DNA of 64,000 nucleotides from Arthrobacter sp. MA-N2. GTDB lineage: Bacteria; Actinomycetota; Actinomycetes; Actinomycetales; Micrococcaceae. A program made the translations under genes and the position numbers. The stretch is from assembly GCF_000517125.1 (NCBI RefSeq), contig NZ_KI912155.1:2902034-2966033 (forward strand), given 5' to 3'. The notes under the pieces are model-generated. The model saw only the letters and a program-made list of their open reading frames with translations, did no database searches and was not told the origin of the DNA. Below are positions 50,751 through 59,464 of this stretch, in pieces (positions within the stretch are counted from its first letter, which is position 1; every line of letters starts with the position of its first letter).

Positions 50751-50866
50751 TGAAGTGCGTCAAGAGTTCGGTTGCCATTTATGAACTTCCCTGGATTTTC
50801 GCTATTTTCAAGGACTTTGAGCGAGACTATTGACCCAAACAAGTGATCTGCCTTACCGTCATTGGT

Positions 50867-51805
50867 ATGCAACAGACTCTTGAACCGCTCATTACATCAG
50901 CTTGGCTCGAGGCCTGGGACAAGGGTGACCTTGATGCCCTCGACAGCCTCGTAGCGGTTGGCTACACGCGAACCAGCAAGGCGACGGGCGCCACTGTCGA
51001 CATCACGGGTCTCAAAGCCGAGATTGCCGCGGTGCGGGAAGCTTTCCCGGACCTGCGCACCACGATCGACAACGTCGTCGAGGGAAATGGCACGGTCGCC
51101 GTATTCTGGACGTCTACCGGCACCCACGCCCGCGAATACCTCGGCGTCCCGGCAACAGGACTTACCGTCCACACGAGGGGCTCGAACATCCTGGTCCTCA
51201 AGGATGGCAAGATTACAAAAGAAACCGTGACGTGGGACGGGAGCGAGCTGCTGGCTGCCCTCGGGATTCGCCCGCTGCGCGGGATAGCCACTCCTGAAGT
51301 TGGAGACAGCGGCGACTTCCCGGAGCTTGACGCAGACTTGATGAAGGCGTTCAACCGCCAGTTCATCACCGGTGTCACCGTGGTCACCACCAAAGAAGGC
51401 GAAACCCCCAAAGGGCTGGCAGCGAACTCATACTGTTCAGTTTCCATTGAGCCGCCCCTGGTCCTGATCTGTGTTCAGAAAACCTCCAGCACCTACCCGG
51501 CGCTGTTCTCGTCGAGCCACCTCGGCATCAACATCCTGGGAACGGCACAACACGAGACGGTGCGGGTGTTCGCTTCGAAGGCGGCAGACAAGTTCGCGGA
51601 CCTGGACTGGCACGAGGGGCCGAAGGGAAGCCCGCTTTTGAACGGCTCGGCGGCTTCTTTGGAGGCCGAAATTCAAGAGCGGTTCCAAGCGAAGACCCAT
51701 ACAGTCTTCATCTGCCGGGTCCGGCACGCGGAAATCGACGATTCTGCGCCGATGGTCTACAAGGCCGGACACTTCTACGACGGCGGAAATCTCGCCGAAC
51801 TCTAA
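50867..51805 (+). CDS. SnoaL-like domain fused to a flavin reductase
   Basis: A 312-residue two-domain protein. Residues 1-135 (MQQTLEPLITSAWLEAWDKGDLDALDSLVA, then AAVREAFPDLRTTIDNVVEGNGTVAVFW) match SnoaL-like/ester cyclase folds. Residues about 150-312 match the flavin reductase domain of RutF/HpaC/ActVB: LMKAFNRQFITGVTVVTTKEG, GLAANSYCSVSIEPPLVLICVQKTSSTYP and GINILGTAQHETVRVFASK. It would make reduced FMN for the LLM monooxygenase using NAD(P)H. The N-terminal domain could bind or isomerise the substrate or a product. First gene of the rightward arm; the start ATG 50867 lacks a strong ribosome site, a GTG at 50843 is possible. Confidence 0.85.
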   Translation: MQQTLEPLITSAWLEAWDKGDLDALDSLVAVGYTRTSKATGATVDITGLKAEIAAVREAFPDLRTTIDNVVEGNGTVAVFWTSTGTHAREYLGVPATGLTVHTRGSNILVLKDGKITKETVTWDGSELLAALGIRPLRGIATPEVGDSGDFPELDADLMKAFNRQFITGVTVVTTKEGETPKGLAANSYCSVSIEPPLVLICVQKTSSTYPALFSSSHLGINILGTAQHETVRVFASKAADKFADLDWHEGPKGSPLLNGSAASLEAEIQERFQAKTHTVFICRVRHAEIDDSAPMVYKAGHFYDGGNLAEL

Positions 51806-51910
51806 GTGTCGGCACGGCTGATGAGCCTTTGCACGGGAAACCGGCCGCACCGACACAACCTGCTCTCTCAAGCAGCGCACCTAGGTGCGCATTCCACCAT
51901 AGGACAAAAA

Positions 51911-53344
51911 ATGAGCCCAGACACTATGAGTTCCGTCTCCGAAGACAGCGTTGCTGTAGATCGCGGATATCGCGACAGCCTCACCAAGATCGAGCCGTAC
52001 GGCATCGAGCACATCCCCGACGTCGAACGCCACGGCAAGCCGCGTTCGCAGTTCTTCCTCTGGTTCGCGGCCGGCATGAACTTCCCCATCGTGGTCCTCG
52101 GCTTCAGCGCCACCTACTTCGGGCTCCCGTTCTGGGCCGCCGCTCTGGCGATCGTCCTTGCCGGCGTGACCGCCTCGGCCGGAATGGGCTACCTCTCCGC
52201 GATGGGCGTCCGGCTAGGCGTACCCCAGCAGATGCAGGGGCGCGGTCCGCTAGGATTCATCGGCAACCTGTTCCCCGTGGCGTATGTGAACGTCTTCGCC
52301 GGCATCGGCTGGGCGGCAGTGACCGTCATCCTTGGCGGCAAGGCCATTGCATTGCTCACCGACATTCCCTTCTGGCTCTCCTCACTCGTCCTCATGGGCA
52401 TCCAGCTCGGCGTAGCGGTCATCGGGTACAACCTGATCCACTTCCTCCAGCGCATCCTCTCCTTCGTCCTGGTAATCGGCTTCGTCTTCATCACCGCCGT
52501 GGCCGCCGTCAACGGACACATCGTCAACGACTTCAATCCGGCGGCGCAGGGCTTCGACGGGATCGGCGGATGGATCATCTTCTTCGGCTGGTTCTTCTCC
52601 TTCATCGTGGCCTGGATGCCCTTCGCCTCCGACTACTCCCGCTACCTTCCCAACACGCCCGGCAACCGCCGCGGCGCCGGCTGGGCCACCATGCTGGGAA
52701 ATGGCGTCACGCTGGTCTGGATGGGCATTCTCGGCACGCTCCTCGGATCAACAGCCACCGCGACCGACAGCATCGGCGCCCTCAAGGAGCTCATGGGCGG
52801 GTGGGCGCCGATCGGCCTCGGCGTCGTCGCGCTGTCCTCCTTCACGCAGAACTTCCTGAACGTCTACGGCGGTGCCATCTCCATCCAGACCATGGGTGTA
52901 CCGGTCAAGCGGCACACCGGGGTCATCTTCATCTGCGTCGTTTCCTACCTTGTGGCTCTCTGGGGCCAAGACGGGTTCAACGAAGGATTCACGGCATTTC
53001 TCAACCTGACCGCCTACTGCATCGCCCCGTACGTCGCGGTCCTTGTGTGCGACTACTTGTTCGGAGGCCAGCGGACCGAGCGCGGACTGCGTGAGCTTTT
53101 CGATAAGAGCCGGAAGTTCGAATGGGGCTTTGTTGCCTGGGCCGCCGGCGTTGTCCTCTCATCCCCGTTCTGGATGTCCTCCATCTACACCGGACCCATC
53201 GCCACCGCTTTCCCCCAGATCGGTGACCTCTCCTACTACGTCGGAGCCGCCGTCGCGACCGGCGTGTACCTCCTCACCCACCGCCGTCAGCGCCTCTCCG
53301 GGCACGACATGCTGGACCGCAGCGCGGCCGGGCGGACCCTCTAA
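51911..53344 (+). CDS. NCS1-family nucleobase-type permease
   Basis: A 477-residue 12-TM transporter of the NCS1 (purine/cytosine/hydantoin/allantoin) family. IEPYGIEHIPDVERHGKPRSQFFLWFAAGMNFPIVVLGFSATYFGL is the N-terminal family block, WMPFASDYSRYLPNT follows TM6, and the helix-break signatures in TM1 are intact. Substrates of the family are N-heterocycles such as cytosine, uracil, pyridoxine, hydantoins and allantoin. It follows the flavin reductase at 105 bases and gives the best hint that the pathway substrate is an N-heterocycle. Confidence 0.9.
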   Translation: MSPDTMSSVSEDSVAVDRGYRDSLTKIEPYGIEHIPDVERHGKPRSQFFLWFAAGMNFPIVVLGFSATYFGLPFWAAALAIVLAGVTASAGMGYLSAMGVRLGVPQQMQGRGPLGFIGNLFPVAYVNVFAGIGWAAVTVILGGKAIALLTDIPFWLSSLVLMGIQLGVAVIGYNLIHFLQRILSFVLVIGFVFITAVAAVNGHIVNDFNPAAQGFDGIGGWIIFFGWFFSFIVAWMPFASDYSRYLPNTPGNRRGAGWATMLGNGVTLVWMGILGTLLGSTATATDSIGALKELMGGWAPIGLGVVALSSFTQNFLNVYGGAISIQTMGVPVKRHTGVIFICVVSYLVALWGQDGFNEGFTAFLNLTAYCIAPYVAVLVCDYLFGGQRTERGLRELFDKSRKFEWGFVAWAAGVVLSSPFWMSSIYTGPIATAFPQIGDLSYYVGAAVATGVYLLTHRRQRLSGHDMLDRSAAGRTL

Positions 53345-53350
53345 GGCCAA

Positions 53351-53380
53351 GTGGCTCCCCACCGCCAGGTGGGGAGCCAC
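53351..53380. terminator. Strong hairpin after the NCS1 permease
   Basis: GTGGCTCCCCACC and GGTGGGGAGCCAC form a perfect 13-bp stem with a 4-base loop (gcca), six bases after the permease stop codon TAA. No T run follows. It probably ends or thins transcription before the isochorismatase gene that starts 104 bases later, giving lower amounts of that enzyme. Confidence 0.7.
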
Positions 53381-53483
53381 CCACCGGACCGCACGACGGC
53401 GATTCGCTCGCCGCCCACACACGGCGGCCGCCGCCCACCGATCGAACCGGACCTCCGAATGCCGGAAAGGAAGGCCACACATC

Positions 53484-54047
53484 GTGACTAACAGCAAGAG
53501 CAGGACCGCAACGGGCGGGGCAAAGCGCCATCTGGTGGTGATTGACATGCAACGCGCGTTCCGCGAAGCGGGGGAGTGGCATGTCCCGCGCTACGACGAA
53601 GCGGCCCGGGCCATCGCGGCCTTGTCAGCCTCTGGAATGGACCCCATCCTCACCCGCTTCGTCCCCGACCCCGAGGAGAAAGGCTCATGGTCCTCCTACT
53701 ACGACCGCTGGCAAAGCATGCGCCTGGATCCGGCCGATCAGCTATGGGATATCGAACTTCAGGGGGTCGAGGTGAGCGGCTCCATTGATCTTCCGACATT
53801 CTCGAAATGGGGGGAAGAGCTCGCGGAACGGATTCCCGTCGGGGAAGAGATGGTCCTCACCGGTGTTGCGACTGACTGCTGCATCCTGGCCACAGCCCTC
53901 GGCGCCGCGGATGCAGGCCGGTATGTCACAGTGGTCGAGGACGCCTGCGCCGGCCAAAGCGACGCAGCGCATGACCAGGCGCTAGTCCTTTTGGAACTAC
54001 TTTCACCGATGGTCAGGGTAGTCAAAAGCGATACCCTTCTTGGTTGA
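53484..54047 (+). CDS. Isochorismatase-family cysteine hydrolase
   Basis: A 187-residue cysteine hydrolase of the isochorismatase superfamily (RutB, nicotinamidase, N-carbamoylsarcosine amidase). Catalytic Asp is in HLVVIDMQRAF, Lys in LPTFSKWGEEL and Cys in VLTGVATDCCILATALG. The long in-frame upstream sequence is not part of it: the GTG at 53484 follows AGGAAGG by about nine bases. It would cleave an amide, carbamate or ureido bond of the opened ring. Third gene of the rightward arm. Confidence 0.88.
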   Translation: MTNSKSRTATGGAKRHLVVIDMQRAFREAGEWHVPRYDEAARAIAALSASGMDPILTRFVPDPEEKGSWSSYYDRWQSMRLDPADQLWDIELQGVEVSGSIDLPTFSKWGEELAERIPVGEEMVLTGVATDCCILATALGAADAGRYVTVVEDACAGQSDAAHDQALVLLELLSPMVRVVKSDTLLG

Positions 54048-54254
54048 GGCCGTGCTCCCACCATTTCGGCACGAAAGCGGTCTTTGGAGAAGCCGCTCAT
54101 CGATTCCCAAGATTCTCCTAGGATTTCCCTAAGTTGCCGCCATGGCCTGCCGGCGGGGGTATTCTCGTGCCCGGGGTAGACGACGACCGACAAAGCGCGG
54201 TGAACGCGATATTCCCCGCCAGGTCGAAGTCTCATCACCATCGAAAGGTCTCTG

Positions 54255-54566
54255 GTGTCGCAACCCAAATACAACCAGCCATATCAATACCCGAACTACC
54301 CGAACGTGCAGCAGAACAACTCCCTGGACTTCTTTCGCGGCACGAAATTCAAGGAAAAGTCCACGATCTTCGGTGTAATCGGGTTCTTCTTCCTGGGCAT
54401 CGTCTTCGGTCCGCTTGCGATCTCAAATGCAAAGAAGGCGGAGGCCCTGCACCACTCGGCAACCTTCGGCAAGGTCCTTGGTTGGATTGACACGATCGCC
54501 GGCATCATCTGGCTGCTCGTCGTCCTTCTCATTGTCATCTCTGCGGCATCCGGAATGGGCCGGTAG
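54255..54566 (+). CDS. Small membrane protein, DUF4190-like
   Basis: A 103-residue protein: a Pro/Gln/Asn/Tyr-rich N-terminus (QPKYNQPYQYPNYPNVQQNN), then two membrane segments (IFGVIGFFFLGIVFGPLAIS and GIIWLLVVLLIVISAA) with a basic loop NAKKAEALHH. This layout is typical of DUF4190-type proteins of actinobacterial membranes. The GTG start has GAAAGG six bases upstream. Stand-alone gene; function unknown. Confidence 0.75.
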   Translation: MSQPKYNQPYQYPNYPNVQQNNSLDFFRGTKFKEKSTIFGVIGFFFLGIVFGPLAISNAKKAEALHHSATFGKVLGWIDTIAGIIWLLVVLLIVISAASGMGR

Positions 54567-54726
54567 ATCCACGAAGTTTGATCACGGCCGTCCGGTGCGA
54601 GGTTGCGCCGACACCCGATCCGGCCGACACTGAAACGTGGGTCGTGCACCTGCTGAAGTAGGAGCCAGTGGGAGCCGTCCGGCGGTGCGAATCGGCGAAT
54701 CAGGGGCGCGGATGCAAGGATCGGTT

Positions 54727-55665
54727 ATGCCTCACCGCCTGATGCTCCTCGATACGGCCTCGCTCTACTTCCGGGCCTTCTTCGGGGTACCCGATTCAAT
54801 CCGCCGCGCCGACGGCACTCCGGTGAATGCCGTTCGCGGCCTGCTGGATATGATCGCGCGCCTCACCGCCGAGTATGGGGCGACGCATCTGGTGGCGTGC
54901 TGGGACGAGGACTGGCGTCCGCAGTGGCGGGTTGACCTGATCCCGACGTATAAGTCGCATCGGGTCGCGGAGGCAGTAGCGGGCGCTCCGGATCTGGAAG
55001 TAGTGCCGGACGCCTTGCGGATGCAGGTTCCGATGATCCGGCAGGTGCTCGGCCTCGCGGGAATCGCCGTCGTCGGGGCTGCCGCGCATGAAGCCGACGA
55101 CGTCATCGGCACATACGCCAGCCACGCGGACCTTCCTGTCGACGTGGTGACGGGCGACCGGGATCTGTTCCAGGTCGTCGACGACGGCCGCCAGGTGCGG
55201 GTCATCTACACGGCGAGAGGCATGAAGAACCTCGAGATCGTGACCGATGCCGTCGTCGTCGGGAAGTACCGTGTGCTGCCCGAACAGTACGCCGACTATG
55301 CCACGCTGCGCGGCGACGCCTCTGACGGGCTGCCGGGCGTCGCAGGGATCGGCGAGAAGACAGCGGCGTCGCTCCTCGCGGCATATGGCACCCTTGACGA
55401 GTTGCTCGAGGCCGCGATGGATCCAGGCAGCGGACTGTCCGCGCCCGTCCGGTCGAAACTCGCGGCCTCCGCGGACTACCTGGCGGTTGCGCCCGTCGTT
55501 GTGAAAGTCGTGCGTGACCTCGCGCTGCCCACTCTCGAAGAGGCCGGAGCGCTCTTGCAGCCCGTCGTCGGAGACTCGCGCACCGAACTCGAGCGGCTCG
55601 CGACCGACTGGAACCTCGGCGGCTCGGTGAAACGTTTGCTCGACGCCTTCGAACTCCGTCGGTGA
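54727..55665 (+). CDS. 5'-3' exonuclease (FEN-like)
   Basis: A 312-residue nuclease like the 5' exonuclease domain of DNA polymerase I. It has LMLLDTASLYFRAFFGVP (Asp), LVACWDEDWRPQWRVDLIPTYKSHR, EADDVIGTYASHA and VVTGDRDLFQVV (acidic cluster), then the helix-hairpin-helix region DASDGLPGVAGIGEKTAASLL. The conserved acidic residues bind two metals. It stands free and would remove flaps or primers in repair or replication. ATG 54727 follows AAGGA by about eight bases. Confidence 0.92.
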   Translation: MPHRLMLLDTASLYFRAFFGVPDSIRRADGTPVNAVRGLLDMIARLTAEYGATHLVACWDEDWRPQWRVDLIPTYKSHRVAEAVAGAPDLEVVPDALRMQVPMIRQVLGLAGIAVVGAAAHEADDVIGTYASHADLPVDVVTGDRDLFQVVDDGRQVRVIYTARGMKNLEIVTDAVVVGKYRVLPEQYADYATLRGDASDGLPGVAGIGEKTAASLLAAYGTLDELLEAAMDPGSGLSAPVRSKLAASADYLAVAPVVVKVVRDLALPTLEEAGALLQPVVGDSRTELERLATDWNLGGSVKRLLDAFELRR

Positions 55666-55889
55666 GAGGGTGTTCCATGAAGCAGCCGGGGGTGGCGGCG
55701 GGCCAGTGTTCCTCCCCGGGTGGGGTAGAGACCGTCCCGCCGGGGTGGACTTCGATGTTCTTTCCGTCCCGGGTTCCGAAACGGCCTACACCCTGGGTGA
55801 CGCGAAGATATTGACCGTGTTGGTGGGGGCGCCACGCGGTGCGGGCTCCGGGCGACGCCGACGCACGATCGCTCTCACAGCCGTTGCGG

Positions 55890-56915
55890 TCACGTCTGTG
55901 GCCGTCGTCGTGCTTGCGCTGTCAGTTCGTGGGTTCCGTAGCTGTTGTCGTCAGGGTTGATGGTCATGCCTGGTGCGACGAGCTGGTCGATGCGGTCCAG
56001 CACGTCGGTGCTGAGCGTAATGTCCGCGGCGGGCAGGTAGGACTCGAGCTGCTCCATAGTGCGCGGTCCGACGATCGCGGCGGTCACGCCGGGGTGGTTG
56101 ATCACGAAAGCGATGGCCAGCTCGATGAGCGTCAGTCCGTTTTGTTCGGCGAGCTGGGCGAGATCTTCGACGATGTCGAGTTTTCGCTGGTTGGCCGGGC
56201 TGCTCATGTCGAACCTGGCATTCGGACGCGCGGGAGAAGTGGGCGTGGAGGCGGAGTCTTTGCGCCAGCGCCCGGAGAGCCAGCCGCCGCTGAGCGGGCT
56301 GTAGGTGAGGGTTCCCATGCCGTGGCGTTGGACCGTGGGGAGGATGTCCTCTTCGATGCCCCGGACCAGAATCGAGTAGGGCGGCTGTTCGGTAACGAAC
56401 CGCTCGAGATTGCGTTCCCGGGATGCCCATTGGGCTTCGACGATCTGGGATCCGGAGTAGGACGAGGAGCCGATGTAGCGGACTTTGCCCTGGCGGACGA
56501 GGTCGGTGAGCGCGCCGAGGGTCTCCTCGACGTCGGTGTCCGGGCTGGGCCGGTGGACCTGGTAGAGGTCGATGTAGTCGGTGTTCAGGCGTCGGAGGGA
56601 GTCTTCCACCGCGCGCATGATCCAGCGGCGGGATCCTCCGCGGTGATTGGGGTCTTCGCTCATGGGCATGAAGAACTTGGTGGCAAGGAACACCTCGTCC
56701 CGCCGGCCTTCCAGTGCCTGGCCGACGATTTCCTCGGATGCCCCGCCGGAGTAGACGTCGGCGGTGTCTATGAAGTTGATCCCCGCGTCGAGGGCGCGGT
56801 GGATGATGCGGGAGGAGTCGGCGGTGTCGTTGTTGCCCCAGGGGCCGAACATCATCGCGCCGAGGCATAAGGGGCTGAGCTGCAGACCGGTGCGGCCGAG
56901 GGAACGGTATTCCAT
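55890..56915 (-). CDS. Aldo/keto reductase
   Basis: A 341-residue AKR of the YajO/Tas/potassium-channel-like group. Catalytic set: FIDTADVYSGGASEEIVG (Asp, Tyr), FLATKFFMP (Lys), DLYQVHRP (His). The NADPH end VGPRTMEQLES follows. Probable substrate a quinone-like or sugar ketone/aldehyde. Followed upstream by a second AKR gene and an MFS pump, all on the minus strand with a divergent MmyB-type regulator. Confidence 0.9.
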   Translation of the reverse strand: MEYRSLGRTGLQLSPLCLGAMMFGPWGNNDTADSSRIIHRALDAGINFIDTADVYSGGASEEIVGQALEGRRDEVFLATKFFMPMSEDPNHRGGSRRWIMRAVEDSLRRLNTDYIDLYQVHRPSPDTDVEETLGALTDLVRQGKVRYIGSSSYSGSQIVEAQWASRERNLERFVTEQPPYSILVRGIEEDILPTVQRHGMGTLTYSPLSGGWLSGRWRKDSASTPTSPARPNARFDMSSPANQRKLDIVEDLAQLAEQNGLTLIELAIAFVINHPGVTAAIVGPRTMEQLESYLPAADITLSTDVLDRIDQLVAPGMTINPDDNSYGTHELTAQARRRPQT

Positions 56916-56947
56916 GCTGTTTCCTTCTCTGTCTTAGGTCTTAGGTC

Positions 56948-57835
56948 TTAGGCTTCGGGGATGACCATGGCGAAGCGTTCCGGCCGGGCTTGGTCCGGGT
57001 CCGGTCCGTTGCGGTTGCCGGTGTTGAGCGCGTCGATGGCGGCGAGTTCGTCGGCGCCGAGTTCGAAATCGAAGACGTCGAAGTTTTCGGCGATGCGTGC
57101 CGGGTTCGTCGATTTCGGGATGGCCGAGCGGCCCTGCTGCAGGTGCCAGCGGAGCATGACCTGCGCCGGGCTCTTGCTGTGGGCCCGCCCGATGGCGGCA
57201 ATGATCGGGTCTTCCATGACGTTCCGGCGTTCCTCGCCCCATCCCGGGTAGAAGGTGATTCCTCCGATCGGTGACCACGCCTGGGTGAGGATGCCGTGCC
57301 CGGCGTCGGCTGCCTGTACGTCCGGTTGGGTGAAGTAGGGGTGTAGTTCAATCTGGTTCACGGCCGGGACGACGTCGGTCGAGTCGAGCAACTGCTCCAG
57401 GTGGTGCGGCATGAAGTTGCTGACGCCGATCGCCCGGACGCGCCCGTCGTCGAGCAGGGTCTCCAATGCCTTGTACGCGGCGGTGGTCTGCTCGAACCGG
57501 TCGGGGGCGGGCTGGTGCAGGATGAGCATGTCCAGGTAGTCGACGCCGAGCTTGCCTGTCGCTTTGTCCCAGGCGTGCAGGGTCTGGTCGTAGCCGTAGT
57601 CACTGACCCACACCTTGGTCTCGATGAACACCTCGGAGCGGTCCAGGCCTGAACGGCGGATGCCCTCACCGACCTCCCGCTCGTTGCCGTACGCGGCGGC
57701 GGTGTCGATGTGCCGGTAGCCGGTGGCTAGCGCGGCCGCGACGGCCGCCGTCGTCTGCTCCGGGGCGCTTTGGAAGACGCCCAGGCCCAGGGCTGGCATT
57801 GTGATGCCGTTGTTGAGTGTTAGTTTCATGTCCAT
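56948..57835 (-). CDS. Aldo/keto reductase, 2,5-diketo-D-gluconate reductase (DkgA)-like
   Basis: A 295-residue AKR. GITMPALGLGVFQ, HIDTAAAYGNEREVG (Asp, Tyr), ETKVWVSDY (Lys) and LILHQPAPD (His) are seen. PKSTNPARIAENFDVFDFEL is the NADPH-binding signature. Spacing to the next AKR is 32 bases. Could reduce aldehydes, diketogluconate or methylglyoxal as detoxification. Confidence 0.88.
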   Translation of the reverse strand: MDMKLTLNNGITMPALGLGVFQSAPEQTTAAVAAALATGYRHIDTAAAYGNEREVGEGIRRSGLDRSEVFIETKVWVSDYGYDQTLHAWDKATGKLGVDYLDMLILHQPAPDRFEQTTAAYKALETLLDDGRVRAIGVSNFMPHHLEQLLDSTDVVPAVNQIELHPYFTQPDVQAADAGHGILTQAWSPIGGITFYPGWGEERRNVMEDPIIAAIGRAHSKSPAQVMLRWHLQQGRSAIPKSTNPARIAENFDVFDFELGADELAAIDALNTGNRNGPDPDQARPERFAMVIPEA

Positions 57836-57910
57836 GCCTTCACGCTATTCAGATGTGCGGGGTTGTGGGAGTGCATGTCAGTACCCCCTTGGGGTGGGCG
57901 GCCGGGAGGT

Positions 57911-59362
57911 TCAACGGACGGCTTCGAGATGCGGCTCCGGCGCGGCTTCCTGGGTGGTCCCGGTGCGGCGGGCGGCCAGGTCTGCGGGCAGGATGAGGGC
58001 CGCGGTGACGCCCAGTGCCAGGAGCAGGAGGATGCTGCCTGTCGTGAGTGCGGTGCTGACCTGGGTGGCGAGGTGCGCGACGGCGGAGCCCGCTGCCGGG
58101 ACGGTGGCTGCGGCGGCGACCGCGATGCCGAGTCCGAGGCAGGTGCCGAGCTGGTGGAAGGTGTTCACGAGCCCGGATGCCGCGCCGGCGTCGGACGCGG
58201 GGGCTCCGGTGATGCCGAAGGTGGTCAGGGGCGCAAACGCGAGGCCCTGTCCGGCGCCGATGAGGATCATCGGTAGTGCCACCCCGGTCAGGTAGCTGGA
58301 GTCGGTGCCGGCCCGGCTGAGCCAGAACATCCCGGCGAGGGTGAGTAGTATCCCGGCCAGGAGCGGCAGCGAGCCCGGGATCTTGCCAACGAGCCGGGGG
58401 ATGCTCATCGCGACCGCGAAGTTGACCGCGGTCATGGGGAGGAATCCGATGCCGGCCTGCAGGGGGTCGAAGCCGAGCACTTCCTGGAGGAATTGGGTGG
58501 TGAAGAAGAAGAACGCGATCATCGCTCCCAGGTAGAGGAACCGTGCCACGTAGGCGCCGGTGCGTCGGCGGCTCCGGAACAGCCGCAGCGGCATGATCGG
58601 CTGGGCCGCCGTGCGTTCGATCAGCACAAAGGCGGCCAGGAGGAGGACGCCGGTGCTGACGGCCGTGAGTGTGACCGGGGACGTCCAGCCGGCGTCGGAG
58701 GTGTTGATGATCCCGAACACGAGAGCGCCGACACCGAGGGTGGCGCTGAGCGCGCCGAACAAATCGAAGCGTCCGCGGGCCCGGCCGGTCTCAGGGAGGA
58801 AACGGGGAGCGAGTGCGATCATCGCGGCGCCGATCGGCACGTTGACGAAGAACCCGGCGCGCCAGGAGATCCAGTGCGCCAGGGCTCCGCCGATGACCAG
58901 GCCCAGGCTGGCGCCGATCCCTGCGGTCGCGCCATACAAAGCGACGGCCCGGGTGCGCTCGCGTCCTTCCGGGAAGCTAGCGGTGAGCAGGGAGAGTGAG
59001 GCGGGCGCGACGATTGCCGCCCCGATACCCTGCACGGCGCGGCCGGCGATGGCCCACCAGCCCGCCGGCGCCAGCCCGATCAACAGAGACGCGAGCGAGA
59101 ACACCGCCAGCCCGACGACGAAGACGCGCCGTCGGCCGAGCAGGTCACCGGCCCGGGCTCCGAGGAGGAGCAGGCCGCCGAAGACCAGCGTGTACGCGTC
59201 CTGGACCCAGGAGAGCTCGCCGGTGCTCAGCCGCAGCTCTGCTTGCAGGCTCGGTAGGGCGGTGAAGATGACCGAGTTGTCCAGCAGGATCATGAAGTAA
59301 CTGGCGAGGATGATCGCCAGGATCGCCCCCGGGTGGGGTGCGGTTGCGGGTGGAGTTTTCAT
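57911..59362 (-). CDS. MFS multidrug efflux transporter, DHA2 (EmrB/QacA) type
   Basis: A 483-residue transporter with 14 hydrophobic segments. LDNSVIFTALPSLQAEL in TM1, LGARAGDLLGRRRVFVVGL in loop 2-3 and GLVIGGALAHWISWRAGFFVNVPIG in TM5 (motif C) are DHA2 hallmarks. It likely exports a toxic compound. It is divergent from the MmyB-type regulator at 59465 across a 102-base gap that holds a palindrome. Confidence 0.9.
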   Translation of the reverse strand: MKTPPATAPHPGAILAIILASYFMILLDNSVIFTALPSLQAELRLSTGELSWVQDAYTLVFGGLLLLGARAGDLLGRRRVFVVGLAVFSLASLLIGLAPAGWWAIAGRAVQGIGAAIVAPASLSLLTASFPEGRERTRAVALYGATAGIGASLGLVIGGALAHWISWRAGFFVNVPIGAAMIALAPRFLPETGRARGRFDLFGALSATLGVGALVFGIINTSDAGWTSPVTLTAVSTGVLLLAAFVLIERTAAQPIMPLRLFRSRRRTGAYVARFLYLGAMIAFFFFTTQFLQEVLGFDPLQAGIGFLPMTAVNFAVAMSIPRLVGKIPGSLPLLAGILLTLAGMFWLSRAGTDSSYLTGVALPMILIGAGQGLAFAPLTTFGITGAPASDAGAASGLVNTFHQLGTCLGLGIAVAAAATVPAAGSAVAHLATQVSTALTTGSILLLLALGVTAALILPADLAARRTGTTQEAAPEPHLEAVR

Positions 59363-59444
59363 GTTCTAAATGCAATCTTGATTCCTTTCGGGCCGGGAGT
59401 CACGGTTGTTCCAAGTAATGCCAGACCCTCCCTCGTCCTATAAG

Positions 59445-59460
59445 CCACGGCGTACCGTGG
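59445..59460. promoter_or_regulatory. Palindrome in the divergent MFS/regulator promoter
   Basis: CCACGG-CGTA-CCGTGG is a perfect inverted repeat just ahead of the regulator's ATG (59465). It is placed to block transcription of the regulator and could also act on the MFS-AKR operon. It overlaps the expected ribosome binding region. Confidence 0.45.
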
Positions 59461-59464
59461 ATCC

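Noticed and set aside
53043..53483. Long N-terminal extension of the isochorismatase frame
   Set aside because: It overlaps the permease gene in another frame and shows no family likeness; the GTG at 53484 has a proper ribosome site.
55670..55960. Plus-strand frame of 96 codons behind the exonuclease gene
   Set aside because: The sequence has a plausible hydrophobic end, but no good ribosome site, and its end runs into the opposite strand AKR gene. I see nothing to support it.
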